The notes beneath the pieces were generated by a model. The model was not told the origin of the DNA. It ran no database searches and saw only the letters and a program-made list of their open reading frames with translations. Below are positions 1 to 8,969 of a DNA stretch of 64,000 nt, one piece after another; the stretch's first letter is position 1, and each line of letters starts with the position of its first letter. The translations under genes were made by a program, and so were the position numbers. Source of the DNA: Pseudomonadota bacterium (GTDB lineage: Bacteria > Pseudomonadota > Alphaproteobacteria > Rhizobiales > Hyphomicrobiaceae); contig JAFAFW010000015.1 of assembly GCA_023423275.1 (NCBI GenBank), forward strand, positions 1 through 64,000, written 5' to 3'.

Positions 1-747
1 CCGCATCTGCAGCGGATTGCGCGGCTGGCCCTCGACCAGCCCAACCAGCTCGCACTCAGCACCATCGCGCAGAACGCGACAACACTCGACGTTCAGCCGT
101 CGACACTGATCCGCTTTGCCAAGGAGCTAGGCTACGACGGATTCAGCAGTCTTCAGCACGTATTCAAGCATCGCCTGATCGAAGGCGTCGCAACCTATCG
201 CGAAGAAGTCTACGAGCGGCGGGCCGCAACCGGTCAACCCGACGACGCCGGCGCGGTGCTCAACGAATGCATCGATGATCTCATCGCCTCGCTGGAGGCA
301 CTGCGTCATGAAATAGATGGCGAGGCGCTATCTCGCGCAGTCGGCCTGTGTCACGGCGCAGATCACATCTATATCGCGGGGCTTCGCCGCTCCCGCCCGA
401 TCTCGACCTACCTCGCCTACGGACTGACGCGACTGGAACGCAGATGCAGCCTGCTCGATTTCAGCGGCGGTATGGCCGAGCAGCAAGTTGCCAACATGAG
501 GCACGAGGATCTTCTCGTGGCCATCGCCTTTGCGCCGTATTCGCAGGCGGTGGTTGACGTCGTCCGCGACGCGAAAGTGCGCGGCCTTCAGGTGGTCGCT
601 ATCACCGACGCCCCAACCAGCCCGCTGTCACGCGGCGCGACGCTCGCCTTCCACGTCGACACCAAAGTGACCGGGCAATTTCGCCCGATCTCCGGCGCCA
701 TCGGACTTGTTCAGGCTATCATCGTTAGCTTAAGTGGAAAGCTGTAA
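1..747 (+). CDS. RpiR/MurR-family transcriptional regulator (5' end outside window)
   Basis: The reading frame is open from base 1, so the start lies before the window; 248 residues are visible. The first about 50 residues look like the recognition part of an RpiR-type helix-turn-helix (a TIAQNA...PSTLIRFAKELGYDGF pattern split here for length). Residues from about 110 form a SIS sugar-phosphate-binding domain. Members of this family sense phosphorylated sugars and control sugar catabolism. No target is obvious: the next gene on the same strand is an unknown protein 156 bp away. The family call is firm, the effector is unknown. Confidence 0.85.
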   Translation, partial: PHLQRIARLALDQPNQLALSTIAQNATTLDVQPSTLIRFAKELGYDGFSSLQHVFKHRLIEGVATYREEVYERRAATGQPDDAGAVLNECIDDLIASLEALRHEIDGEALSRAVGLCHGADHIYIAGLRRSRPISTYLAYGLTRLERRCSLLDFSGGMAEQQVANMRHEDLLVAIAFAPYSQAVVDVVRDAKVRGLQVVAITDAPTSPLSRGATLAFHVDTKVTGQFRPISGAIGLVQAIIVSLSGKL

Positions 748-903
748 CGCTTGATATGGCCAGCTTGCGAATGGATCGCGATTTTTCGGCCCGCTCGTTC
801 TCCGGATAGAGACAGCAATGGTTGTCCACGTTTCTTGACGGCCCCTTCATGGGGACCGCACGTTAGCCGTTTACATTGCTAGGCAATTCCCGGGGGCGGT
901 GGC

Positions 904-2244
904 ATGTCGATGCACGAGATAGAAGATCTGGTGGAAGAAAGCGTTCGCCTGGTGCTGGCGAGCGATCGCTCGCCGGACGACAGGATCGCCACGATCAGAG
1001 AGCTCTATTTCGTGCAGGCCTGGTTCGACACAGGCGACACGACCGGCCGGCTTGCCGACGAGCTCCGCGCGATCGGCTATGTCGATGCCGCGCCGCTGCG
1101 GCCCACGGCGCTGTTACGACTCGCCGCCGACATGATGGAGGCCGCCGATGCGGCCGGCCGTATGGACATCGCGCAAGGCTGGCTGGCGCTCGCACTCCGG
1201 GCGATCACCGAGCTTGATCTGAGCGACCAGGTCCCCGCGACATTCGACGGAATGCTGGCGGAGGGCGACGGACCGAGGATGCGCGCGATCGCGCTGAAAG
1301 GCGGGCTGCATAACCGATGGCGCAAAGACTTCTTCATGCGTGTGCCCTTGTGGGGCAGCAACAAGACGCTGTTCGCTCCGCTCGATCCGGACCGGCTGGA
1401 GCGGCGATTCATCCTGCGCTTCTTGTCCGACGCGAAAACCGACGAAGCGACGATCCGCGCCGCCTACGCGGCAGAAAAGGCCAAGATCGACAGTATCGCT
1501 GCGCTGCCTTTGTTTACTTTGCCGGAACGCGTTCCCAAACTCGTGCCGCTCGTTTACCTGGGAGTCGACACCAAAGGCCAATATCGCCGGTTCATCTTCG
1601 CCGACAGTCCGGAGCAGCCCGCGCGGGACAAATCGCGGATCTTCATCGTGATCGAGCATAGCAACGATCTGGGCCTGCTGACCCTAGAGGTGCGCGTACA
1701 GTCCGGCCTGCTGCTCTCCTGGCAGGCCGATGTCGATAGCGAACGGATCGACGCCACGCATTTCGGCCTGAACGTGGCAATGCTGGTTCCCGAGCGAGAG
1801 CTTCGCGCCGACAAGGAATATAACCCCTTCGGGGGCTGGCCCTTCAGGCTCGACCAGTCGGCCAAGACCCTCGACGCACGGCTTGCCGCGATTTTCAGAC
1901 ACTGGAAGCATATCGAGCGCGTTCGGAAGTTTCACGAGATGCCGCTCGACCGCTTTTTGGCGGAGTCTCCGCCGGAGGCGATGGAGGAGCGGCGGCGCGA
2001 CCTGCGCGGCACATATGGCTTTTTCCTCAACGATATCGAGCTGCTGTTCGCCTATGCCTGCCTCGAATGGGAGAATGGCCGTCCCGATGCGCTGATTGCC
2101 AGGATCGAGGACGGGCTGCGCTTCGTCGTCGACCGCTATCCGCTCAAGCCGGCCTGGGAGGAGGGGCTTCAGTTCCTGCGCGAAAGGCCCTGGTTCCCGC
2201 TGATGACGGAGAAGTTTCCCTACAAGCGGCTGGAGATTCCCTGA
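904..2244 (+). CDS. Conserved hypothetical protein, 446 aa
   Basis: I do not recognise a family. The protein is soluble-looking, with no signal peptide or membrane segment, and is rich in charged and Leu/Ala residues. The N-terminal third is helical; the middle (about residues 205-285) has a beta-rich stretch and the end is helical again. A purine-rich stretch (gggggcgg) lies just before the ATG; a second in-frame ATG two codons later is possible. It stands alone and is followed by a strong terminator, so it is probably monocistronic. Codon use resembles its neighbours, which supports a real gene. Confidence 0.75.
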   Translation: MSMHEIEDLVEESVRLVLASDRSPDDRIATIRELYFVQAWFDTGDTTGRLADELRAIGYVDAAPLRPTALLRLAADMMEAADAAGRMDIAQGWLALALRAITELDLSDQVPATFDGMLAEGDGPRMRAIALKGGLHNRWRKDFFMRVPLWGSNKTLFAPLDPDRLERRFILRFLSDAKTDEATIRAAYAAEKAKIDSIAALPLFTLPERVPKLVPLVYLGVDTKGQYRRFIFADSPEQPARDKSRIFIVIEHSNDLGLLTLEVRVQSGLLLSWQADVDSERIDATHFGLNVAMLVPERELRADKEYNPFGGWPFRLDQSAKTLDARLAAIFRHWKHIERVRKFHEMPLDRFLAESPPEAMEERRRDLRGTYGFFLNDIELLFAYACLEWENGRPDALIARIEDGLRFVVDRYPLKPAWEEGLQFLRERPWFPLMTEKFPYKRLEIP

Positions 2245-2313
2245 CACGACCATCGTGCGACAGAAGCGCCGGTGACAAGTCAGGGAACGCCTCATCCGCG
2301 CAATTTCAATCCG

Positions 2314-2356
2314 ATGTGTTCGGCACGGCATCTGCCATGCCGAACACATTTTTATT
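2314..2356 (+). terminator. Rho-independent terminator
   Basis: A perfect 12-bp stem (2314-2325 with 2338-2349) around a 12-nt loop is followed by a run of T. It lies 70 bp after the stop of the 446-aa gene and ends that transcript; on the other strand the T run is missing. Confidence 0.85.
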
Positions 2357-2994
2357 CACGCTATTGCGGCTTGCAGGTGCGGCCAAACCTCGGCAGCACC
2401 GCGCCAGATCATATCGAGGGCGACATAGAGAATGACGACCAGCCCGATATAGGCGATCCAGCGGTGCTTATGCAGCAAGTTGGCAATGAAGGCCGCCGCA
2501 AGCCCCATGAGCGCGATGGAAAGCGCGAGTCCCACGACTAGAACCCACGGATGTTCGCGTGACGCGCCGGCAACCGCGAGCACGTTGTCCAGCGACATCG
2601 TGATGTCGGCGACGAGAATCTGCAGAGCCGCCTGGCCAAACGTTTTGGTCGGAGCGACCTTACTCGCATCGGCATCATTCGGATCAACATGTGCGTGCGG
2701 AGATCGCAGCTCGCGCCACATCTTCCAGCACACCCACAACAGCAGAATGCCGCCAGCCAGCAGCAAGCCGATGATGGCCAGCAACTGCACCGTGATCGCC
2801 GCGAAGGCGATACGCATGACGGTCGCGGCGATGATGCCGACGAAGATCGCCTTGGCGCGTTGGTTCGAGGGAAGACCGGCAGCAGCCAGGCCGATGACGA
2901 TAGCGTTGTCACCGGCAAGCACGAGGTCGATCAAGATGACTTGGCCGAGCGCGGATAACGCCGACGGTGTCAGATATTCAGCAAGAAATTCCAT
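2356..2994 (-). CDS. TerC/YjbE-family integral membrane protein
   Basis: A 212-aa protein with about six to seven hydrophobic segments and the two acidic signatures of the TerC family: AGDNA near residues 27-31 and SLDNV near residues 134-138, with another Asp at 130. Family members are inner-membrane proteins linked to tellurite resistance or to manganese efflux (Alx/MntP-like roles), and some load metal onto exported enzymes. The cytoplasmic loop around residues 95-118 is hydrophilic. It is transcribed alone, convergent with the gene before it. The exact metal is not shown by the sequence. Confidence 0.85.
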   Translation of the reverse strand: MEFLAEYLTPSALSALGQVILIDLVLAGDNAIVIGLAAAGLPSNQRAKAIFVGIIAATVMRIAFAAITVQLLAIIGLLLAGGILLLWVCWKMWRELRSPHAHVDPNDADASKVAPTKTFGQAALQILVADITMSLDNVLAVAGASREHPWVLVVGLALSIALMGLAAAFIANLLHKHRWIAYIGLVVILYVALDMIWRGAAEVWPHLQAAIA

Positions 2995-3357
2995 TGTGGC
3001 TCGCTCTTAGTCTCGCATAACACGAGGGAGCAGCGAGCAACGCGGCAGGAATGTCGACAATGACAAGGCTGAGTCACGAACTGGCCGCTCCCGATGATGC
3101 CAGTCCGACATCGCAGTCCCACACGGAACTGCCAGAGGGGCCCGGTCTGGATACCGCTATCTAACGCCCTCCCGTGTCACGTTCAAGGGGGTTCTCTTCA
3201 TACCTCCTCCTACAGCGGTTCATTTGCGCAACGACCGAGCAGTAATAGCGATTGATGCCCCACTCGCAAAAACAATGCCCGCAATGGAGCGCCTGCCTGC
3301 GAACCCTCAACGAACGTCGGCGTTGCAGTCAAAACTCAGGAACTGGAACGCTGTGCA
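2995..3357. other. Intergenic region upstream of the TerC gene
   Basis: No convincing gene. On the minus strand a very strong ribosome-binding sequence (aggaggaggt) precedes an ATG at 3201 that opens a 14-codon frame ending at 3157, about 160 bp before the TerC start; it could be a leader peptide or chance. I looked for the manganese-sensing yybP-ykoY motif, common before TerC-type genes, and did not find its conserved bases. Confidence 0.4.
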
Positions 3358-3822
3358 TTGGCCCGGATCATTCTTCTTTTCTCACTCCTGATGATATGTC
3401 CGTTGAGCGCGAAAGCCGATACGGTGGTCGAGCGCCACCGCGCCTGCGCCGACCGCACGAAGCTGGCGGATGTCTTGTGGCTATCGGCGTCGAACCGGCA
3501 GGTGGAATCAACTGAACTTTTCGAAACAGGTGTCCAACATCGCAACTGCCGGTTCCTCGAAATCGGAGAGATCGTGGCTGTGCTGGCGGTGAACGGGCTC
3601 GTCCGGTTATTCTCGTTTGTTTCCGGTGATCGCCTATGGACGCATAGAAATGCAATCGCGCGCTGCATGTCCGCGCCAGACTGGCTGCCACAGCCGGAGT
3701 ACAATGCGCTGATCAGATCACGACCAAGTCACGCCGCGATACTGGAGTGCCATCCGCGAGCAACCAAATGGCGCCCCCTCAACGAGCGCTCCCGAGGCGA
3801 TGAGGGCGATACGGACGAATAG
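3358..3822 (+). CDS. Putative small secreted protein, 154 aa
   Basis: The frame starts with TTG and encodes a convincing signal peptide (hydrophobic residues 3-17, then a cleavage-like SAKA at 17-20), followed by a polar region with several cysteines (about residues 30, 64, 103 and 130). No family is recognised. There is no ATG in frame between the previous stop at 3253-3255 and residue 1, and no good ribosome-binding site, so either TTG is used or the gene is degraded. The signal peptide is the main reason for listing it. Confidence 0.35.
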   Translation: MARIILLFSLLMICPLSAKADTVVERHRACADRTKLADVLWLSASNRQVESTELFETGVQHRNCRFLEIGEIVAVLAVNGLVRLFSFVSGDRLWTHRNAIARCMSAPDWLPQPEYNALIRSRPSHAAILECHPRATKWRPLNERSRGDEGDTDE

Positions 3823-4076
3823 CTCCCGCACGCACGCGTGGCGCGAGGCTGTTTTCTGCATTTTGTGAGCATTCGGCTAACCACCCGTCAAGCATACACG
3901 GCACGCAATTGCTGAGGCTCTTCGCCAAATACTGACCAGTGTTCGGTATTTCTACGGTTAATAGCCGTTTTTATGGAACGAACCGGCGCGAGAACAGTCT
4001 CCCGGATGCTCATCCGTGGCCTGCCAGCGGTTGCATCCTGACTGGGGACCCAAAAAGGACAAAAGAAAGAAGCGAA

Positions 4077-4535
4077 ATGGAACCGGTCGACACACGATCC
4101 AGTCCTGATCGCATTTCCGTTGAGCTTTCTGCTCGCCGCACCGGCATGTCCTTCCAGCGCACGCGCATGAGCGCCGACCGGACACTGATGTCCGTGATCC
4201 GGACGTCTCTTTCCCTGATCAGCTTCGGCTTTACGATCTTTCAGGTGTTTCAGAAGCTGAGAGATCAGTCCATCCTGAGCTCAGCCGCCCCGGCCCGCAA
4301 TTTCGGCGTTGCTCTCGTCAGCCTTGGCATCGCAATGCTGGTGATCGGCATCATCTACCATGTCCAATTCATGCTCGGCCTCCGCCATGAGCGGAACGCC
4401 ATGCGCGCGGATGGCCTCATCCATGCCGAGAGCCGCTTCCCGCCCTCATTTACGCTCATCACGGCCATTCTTCTGTTGCTGGTCGGCATCGCTGCCATCT
4501 CCAGCATGCTGTTTCAGATCGGGCCGTTTGGGTAG
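4077..4535 (+). CDS. DUF202 (YidH-like) membrane protein
   Basis: A 152-aa protein starting at the ATG preceded by a purine-rich aaagaaagaagcga stretch; a longer frame from GTG 3939 has an unlikely N-terminus. Around residues 28-50 it carries the family signature RT.MSA.RT..S..RTSLSLI.FGF (dots mark other residues), leading into the first of three membrane helices (about 42-60, 79-102, 126-147). DUF202 proteins are small inner-membrane proteins of unknown function. It lies 39 bp before a sulfatase gene on the same strand, and the two are probably co-transcribed. Confidence 0.8.
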   Translation: MEPVDTRSSPDRISVELSARRTGMSFQRTRMSADRTLMSVIRTSLSLISFGFTIFQVFQKLRDQSILSSAAPARNFGVALVSLGIAMLVIGIIYHVQFMLGLRHERNAMRADGLIHAESRFPPSFTLITAILLLLVGIAAISSMLFQIGPFG

Positions 4536-4574
4536 ATCGCGCACTGAATGAATGCACCGGTGAAGGAGTATATA

Positions 4575-6122
4575 ATGGCCAAAGCAAAAGCACCGAATAT
4601 CCTGGTCATCTGGGGTGATGACATCGGGATCTCGAACCTGAGTTGCTATTCCCACGGCTTGATGGGTTATCGGACGCCGAATATCGACCGGATTGCAAAA
4701 GAGGGAATGATATTCACCGATTCTTACGGCGAGCAGTCGTGCACGGCGGGCCGGTCCTCCTTCATTACGGGTCAGAGCGTATATCGTACCGGATTATCGA
4801 AAGTCGGCGTACCGGCCGCGCCAGTTGGAATGCCGGACTCGATTGTCACCATCGCAGCTCTGCTCAAGAACCAAGGCTACGCCACCGGCCAGTTCGGTAA
4901 AAACCATCTCGGTGACCTGAACAAATTCCTTCCCACGGCGCATGGCTTCGACGAATTTTTCGGCAATCTCTACCATCTCAACGCGGAAGAAGAACCGGAG
5001 ATGTACGACTATCCTCCGGAGAAGGATTTTCCGAATTTCCGTAAGAATTTTGGCCCCCGCGGCGTTATCCATTCCTGGGCCACGGACAAAGATGACGCGA
5101 CCGTGGAGCCAAGGTGGGGACGTGTCGGCAAGCAGAAGATCAAGGATACGGGACCGCTCACGAAGAAGCGCATGGAAACATGCGATGACGAATTTGTCGC
5201 CGCAGCAAAGGACTTCATGAAGCGGACGCAAAAAGACGGAAAACCGTTCTTCATCTGGCTGAACACAACTCACATGCATCTTTTCACTCACCCGAAGAAA
5301 GAAAGCCTCGGGCAGGCAGGACGTTGGCAGTCTCCCTATCACGACACCATGGTCGACCACGACAAGCTGGTTGGTAACGTTCTCGACTATCTCGACGAGC
5401 TCGGCATCGCGGACGACACTTTCGTCATGTACTCCACCGATAATGGGCCGCACATGAACACGTGGCCGGACGGCGGGATGACACCCTTCCGCAGCGAAAA
5501 GAACACCAATTGGGAAGGTGCATTCCGCATTCCCCTTCTCGTGCGCTGGCCAGGTAAAATAAAACCCGGATCAATCTCGACTGAAATCATACAACATCAT
5601 GATTGGCTTCCGACATTTCTCGCGATGGCCGGCGATCCCGACGTGTCGCAAAAGCTGAAGAAAGGGCACAAAGCGATTGGGAAAACCTTCAAGAACCACA
5701 TCGATGGGTACAATCTGCTGCCTTATCTCACGGGCAAGGAAAAGGAGAGCCCGCGCAAACTTTTTGTCTACTTCAGCGATGATGGCGACGTCCTTGGTCT
5801 GCGCTACGACAATTGGAAAGTCGTCTTCATGGAGCAGCGCTGCCAGGGCACCTTGCGCTTATGGGCGGAACCGTTCGTATCCCTGCGATTGCCCAAGCTC
5901 TTCAATTTGCGCACCGACCCGTACGAGCGAGCCGATATAACCTCGAATACGTACTATGATTGGTTCCTGCATCGGGACTACATCATTTTCGCCGCACAAC
6001 ATATCGCAGGTCAGTTTGCGGAGACATTCAAGGAATTCCCACCAGCGCAGAAAGCCGCAAGCTTCACCATCGAGGACGCACTGGTGAAGATGGGTGATGC
6101 CGTCGGCGGAGCCGGCCACTAA
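4575..6122 (+). CDS. Arylsulfatase, formylglycine-dependent type I sulfatase
   Basis: A 515-aa protein of the alkaline phosphatase-like superfamily. Metal-binding Asp14-Asp15 follow the first strand, the sulfatase signature CTAGR is at residues 56-60 (Cys56 is the residue that maturases oxidise to formylglycine), and a second metal pair Asp289-Asn290 lies in a STDNGPH motif. I chose ATG 4575, which follows an aaggag site by 7 nt; an upstream ATG at 4548 has no such site. There is no signal peptide, so it would be cytoplasmic unless exported with a partner. No formylglycine-generating enzyme is in the window. The adjoining DUF202 and HAD genes suggest one operon. The substrate is unknown. Confidence 0.88.
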   Translation: MAKAKAPNILVIWGDDIGISNLSCYSHGLMGYRTPNIDRIAKEGMIFTDSYGEQSCTAGRSSFITGQSVYRTGLSKVGVPAAPVGMPDSIVTIAALLKNQGYATGQFGKNHLGDLNKFLPTAHGFDEFFGNLYHLNAEEEPEMYDYPPEKDFPNFRKNFGPRGVIHSWATDKDDATVEPRWGRVGKQKIKDTGPLTKKRMETCDDEFVAAAKDFMKRTQKDGKPFFIWLNTTHMHLFTHPKKESLGQAGRWQSPYHDTMVDHDKLVGNVLDYLDELGIADDTFVMYSTDNGPHMNTWPDGGMTPFRSEKNTNWEGAFRIPLLVRWPGKIKPGSISTEIIQHHDWLPTFLAMAGDPDVSQKLKKGHKAIGKTFKNHIDGYNLLPYLTGKEKESPRKLFVYFSDDGDVLGLRYDNWKVVFMEQRCQGTLRLWAEPFVSLRLPKLFNLRTDPYERADITSNTYYDWFLHRDYIIFAAQHIAGQFAETFKEFPPAQKAASFTIEDALVKMGDAVGGAGH

Positions 6123-6157
6123 AGAGCAAGCTGGTATCACCCGGGAGGTGGCTCCGC

Positions 6158-7192
6158 ATGACGCTTGACTACCAGAGAATAGCGATCACGCGCCGCGGAA
6201 TTATCCGCGGCGCGTTGGCCGTTGGAGTGGCTTCCGGATTCAATATTTCCCAGATTCTTGCTCAAACCGACCCTCTTCCTTCCTGGAACGATGGGCCGGC
6301 GAAACAATCGATCCTTGATTTCGTTGCGCGCGTAACGCGTCCCGAGAGTCCCGATTTCGTGCCCGTCCCGAAGCGCATCGCCACCTTCGACAACGACGGC
6401 ACGCTGTGGAGTGAGCAGCCGATTTACTTTCAGGTCGCCTTCACTTTGGATCGTTTGAAAGCTCTCGCGCCCCAGCACCCCGACTGGTGGACGACGGAGC
6501 CTTACAAAGCGCTTCTTGAAGGCGACGTCGGAACCGCTCTGGCAGGCGGAGGAATGAAGGCCTTGCTCGCGCTTATGGAGGCGACCAGCGCAGGGCTCTC
6601 CACGGAGGAGTTCTCGGACCTAGTGCGGGAGTGGCTCAACACGGCGCGCCATCCGCGCTTCAATCGCCCGTACACGGATCTCGTCTACTTGCCGATGCTG
6701 GAGCTTCTCGCATATTTGCGTGACAATGATTTCAAGACGTTCATCGTGTCCGGTGGCGGCGTCGACTTCATGCGCGCGTGGGTGGAGGGTATTTACGGGA
6801 TTCCGCCGGAACAGATTGTCGGCTCGTCAGGCGTCACGAAATACCAGATCGGACGCGACGGAAAACCTGAACTCTATAAGGAAGCGAAAATAGAATTTGT
6901 CGACGACGGCCCGGGAAAGCCTGCAGGCATCAACCGTTTCATTGGTCGACGCCCCATTTTCGCATTCGGTAATTCGGATGGCGACCAGCAGATGCTGGAA
7001 TGGACGGACGCAGGCGAAGGCGCTCGCTTCATGGCTTTGCTTCATCATACCGACGCAAAGCGTGAATGGGCCTATGATCGAAAGTCCTTGGCTGGGAAGC
7101 TCGACACCGCCCTGGATGAGGCGCGGGCACGAAACTGGCTCGTCGTCGATATGGCGCGGGACTGGAAACGCGTCTTTGCGTTCGAGCAATGA
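6158..7192 (+). CDS. Exported HAD-superfamily phosphatase-like protein
   Basis: 344 aa, with a good ribosome-binding site (gggaggtgg) six bases before ATG. Residues 11-36 hold a twin-arginine-like start (TRRGIIRG) and a hydrophobic stretch ending near AQ, so export by Tat or Sec is likely. The HAD nucleophile motif FDNDGT gives Asp78 and Asp80; motif II appears as VSGGG near residues 198-202, and a late FGNSDGD motif near 270 completes the fold. It follows the sulfatase by 36 bp. Exported HAD phosphohydrolases of this type are often found beside sulfatases; the physiological substrate is not known. Confidence 0.8.
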   Translation: MTLDYQRIAITRRGIIRGALAVGVASGFNISQILAQTDPLPSWNDGPAKQSILDFVARVTRPESPDFVPVPKRIATFDNDGTLWSEQPIYFQVAFTLDRLKALAPQHPDWWTTEPYKALLEGDVGTALAGGGMKALLALMEATSAGLSTEEFSDLVREWLNTARHPRFNRPYTDLVYLPMLELLAYLRDNDFKTFIVSGGGVDFMRAWVEGIYGIPPEQIVGSSGVTKYQIGRDGKPELYKEAKIEFVDDGPGKPAGINRFIGRRPIFAFGNSDGDQQMLEWTDAGEGARFMALLHHTDAKREWAYDRKSLAGKLDTALDEARARNWLVVDMARDWKRVFAFEQ

Positions 7193-7214
7193 TCTATAAA
7201 ACTGCAACAATACA

Positions 7215-7242
7215 GCCGGCGCGACGGTAACGCCGCGCCGGC
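7215..7242. terminator. Hairpin between convergent genes, likely terminator
   Basis: A perfect 9-bp GC-rich stem (7215-7223 with 7234-7242) lies in the 59-bp gap between two convergent genes. Neither side has a strong T run, so termination is inferred from position. Confidence 0.5.
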
Positions 7243-7251
7243 GGTCGTCTG

Positions 7252-7911
7252 TTACTTCGGCTGCGGCACAATACGGATATAAGGCTTCGGCGCCTTCCAT
7301 CCCTGCGGATAGGTTTTCTTCGCCTCTTCGTCGGAGACGGACCCGGAGATGATCACCTCCTCGCCTTGCTTCCAGTTCACCGGCGTTGCAACCTTGTGCT
7401 TGGCCGTGAGCTGCAGCGAGTCGATCAGACGCAGCACCTCGTCGAAGTTGCGTCCCGTGGTCATCGGATAAGCGATGATGGCCTTGATCTTCTTGTCCGG
7501 ACCGATGACGAGAACGTTGCGCACCGTCGCGTTGTCAGCAGCAGTACGGCCCTCCGAGGTCGCACCGGCGTCGGCCGGAAGCATGTTGTACAGCTTCGAC
7601 ACCTTGAGATCCGTATCCCCGATCATGGGATAGTTCGGCGCGTAGCCTTGCGTCTCCTCGATATCCTTGGCCCAATCCTTGTGCCTGTCGACCGGATCGA
7701 CGCTCAGTCCAACGAGCTTCACACCGCGGCGATCGAACTCGAGCTTCTGCTTGGCCAAATTCCCCAGTTCCGTCGTGCACACCGGCGTGAAGTCCTTGGG
7801 ATGGGAAAAGAAAACAACCCAGGAGTCGCCGATCCAGTCATGGAAGCGGATCGGACCTTCGGTCGTCGTGGCTTCGAAGTCAGGTGCTATGCTATTGATT
7901 TGAAGCGACAT
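7252..7911 (-). CDS. 1-Cys peroxiredoxin (Prx6 type)
   Basis: 219 aa, the normal length for a Prx6-type enzyme. The peroxidatic cysteine is Cys45 in the motif FTPVCTTEL, and the long C-terminal extension with FDEVLRLIDSLQ is typical of the 1-Cys class. It reduces hydrogen peroxide and organic hydroperoxides in the cytoplasm, using an outside thiol. There is no second conserved cysteine in the usual resolving position. It appears to be a single-gene unit; its upstream region shows no clear stress-promoter match. Confidence 0.93.
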   Translation of the reverse strand: MSLQINSIAPDFEATTTEGPIRFHDWIGDSWVVFFSHPKDFTPVCTTELGNLAKQKLEFDRRGVKLVGLSVDPVDRHKDWAKDIEETQGYAPNYPMIGDTDLKVSKLYNMLPADAGATSEGRTAADNATVRNVLVIGPDKKIKAIIAYPMTTGRNFDEVLRLIDSLQLTAKHKVATPVNWKQGEEVIISGSVSDEEAKKTYPQGWKAPKPYIRIVPQPK

Positions 7912-8180
7912 CTTTTATCCTCACTTCTCAGTGGCGGGGAGCCCGCGGGAGCGGAACAGTTCAGGCAACTGCCTTAGCAAATTGCTGTCTTGCAAACCAT
8001 AGTGCAGATGGCCATGCGATGCTCCCCGATCCAGGCCCTGGGCGGGTTTGCATCTCCACAACGGACAGACCGGGGTAGCAAGTTCCAATTCAACAGCAAT
8101 GCAATAGGCGAAAGCCTGCTTCTTAATTTTACGGGCGGGAAGCAGCAACCTCGCAGACTTATGCGGCGATACCGCGACGC

Positions 8181-8870
8181 CTAAGGGCGGGTGCCGACAC
8201 CAGACGGGCGATTGACCAGCGGCATGCGCTCGATCTCCTGCAACGTGTCATCAAGACCGCGCACCTCCGCCCATCCGACCTTCATCATCTCGATCGCCGG
8301 AGCATGCAGATGCGGCAGCGTCGTCCCCGTACAGTCCTCGACGACGATCGGCCGGAAATCGCGGAAGTTGGCATCCTTCGAACTCGCCGCGACGCACTGA
8401 TTGGTGAGCACGCCAGCAAACAGCACAGTATCGGCATCCAGGCCGCGAAGAATGGACTCCAAATTCGTATTGTAGAAGGCGCTCAGCCGGGTTTTCTCGA
8501 CATACCAGTCGTCGGGCTCGGCTCCGCAATCATCGAGGATCTGATAGCCCCAGGTGCCGATCCTGAGACCGCCATCCTTGAGAAACGGGCGCAGGCGAAA
8601 GAAAACGCCCGCATCCCGCTCGTCACGAAAGCCGTGACGCGTCCAGATGATCGGAATGTTCCTGGCGCGCGCCGCGTCCACAAGCGCGCGCGTCGGCCCA
8701 ATCGTACGGCGCATGTGGCCGATATCGACGCCCGAACGCGCATACCATCCCTCGGGATGCAGAAAATCGTTCTGCGGGTCGATGACGACGACCGCGGTAT
8801 GCCCCGGCACCAGATCCCACCGCGCAACGGCGAATGGATCTATCGAATTGGCTTGTTGGTTCGCATCCAT
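8181..8870 (-). CDS. Isochorismatase-family cysteine hydrolase
   Basis: 229 aa from the ATG at 8870; an in-frame start at 8942 would add an unlikely N-terminus. The catalytic triad of the family is visible: Asp31 in VVVIDPQNDF, Lys126 in VEKTRLSAF and Cys159 in GVLTNQCV. The cis-peptide region before Cys159 is conserved. Members hydrolyse amides or ureido compounds (biuret, ureidoacrylate, maleamate, nicotinamide) or isochorismate. The long N-terminal part and the sequence around Lys126 resemble amidases of the biuret/ureidoacrylate type more than isochorismatases, but the substrate cannot be fixed. It sits 99 bp downstream of the isomerase gene on the same strand. Confidence 0.82.
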   Translation of the reverse strand: MDANQQANSIDPFAVARWDLVPGHTAVVVIDPQNDFLHPEGWYARSGVDIGHMRRTIGPTRALVDAARARNIPIIWTRHGFRDERDAGVFFRLRPFLKDGGLRIGTWGYQILDDCGAEPDDWYVEKTRLSAFYNTNLESILRGLDADTVLFAGVLTNQCVAASSKDANFRDFRPIVVEDCTGTTLPHLHAPAIEMMKVGWAEVRGLDDTLQEIERMPLVNRPSGVGTRP

Positions 8871-8969
8871 GCCGATCGTCCGGACCTGTGTGTGGAAAGC
8901 ACAGAATACGAGATTGCGGCAGTCTGGCAACCAAGCCGTCACCCGTACGGCGAACGACAGAGCTCAGTT

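Noticed and set aside
2995..3240. yybP-ykoY manganese riboswitch before the TerC gene
   Set aside because: The expected conserved GGGGAGUAG and the matching late GACC..GCC bases are not present on the relevant strand.
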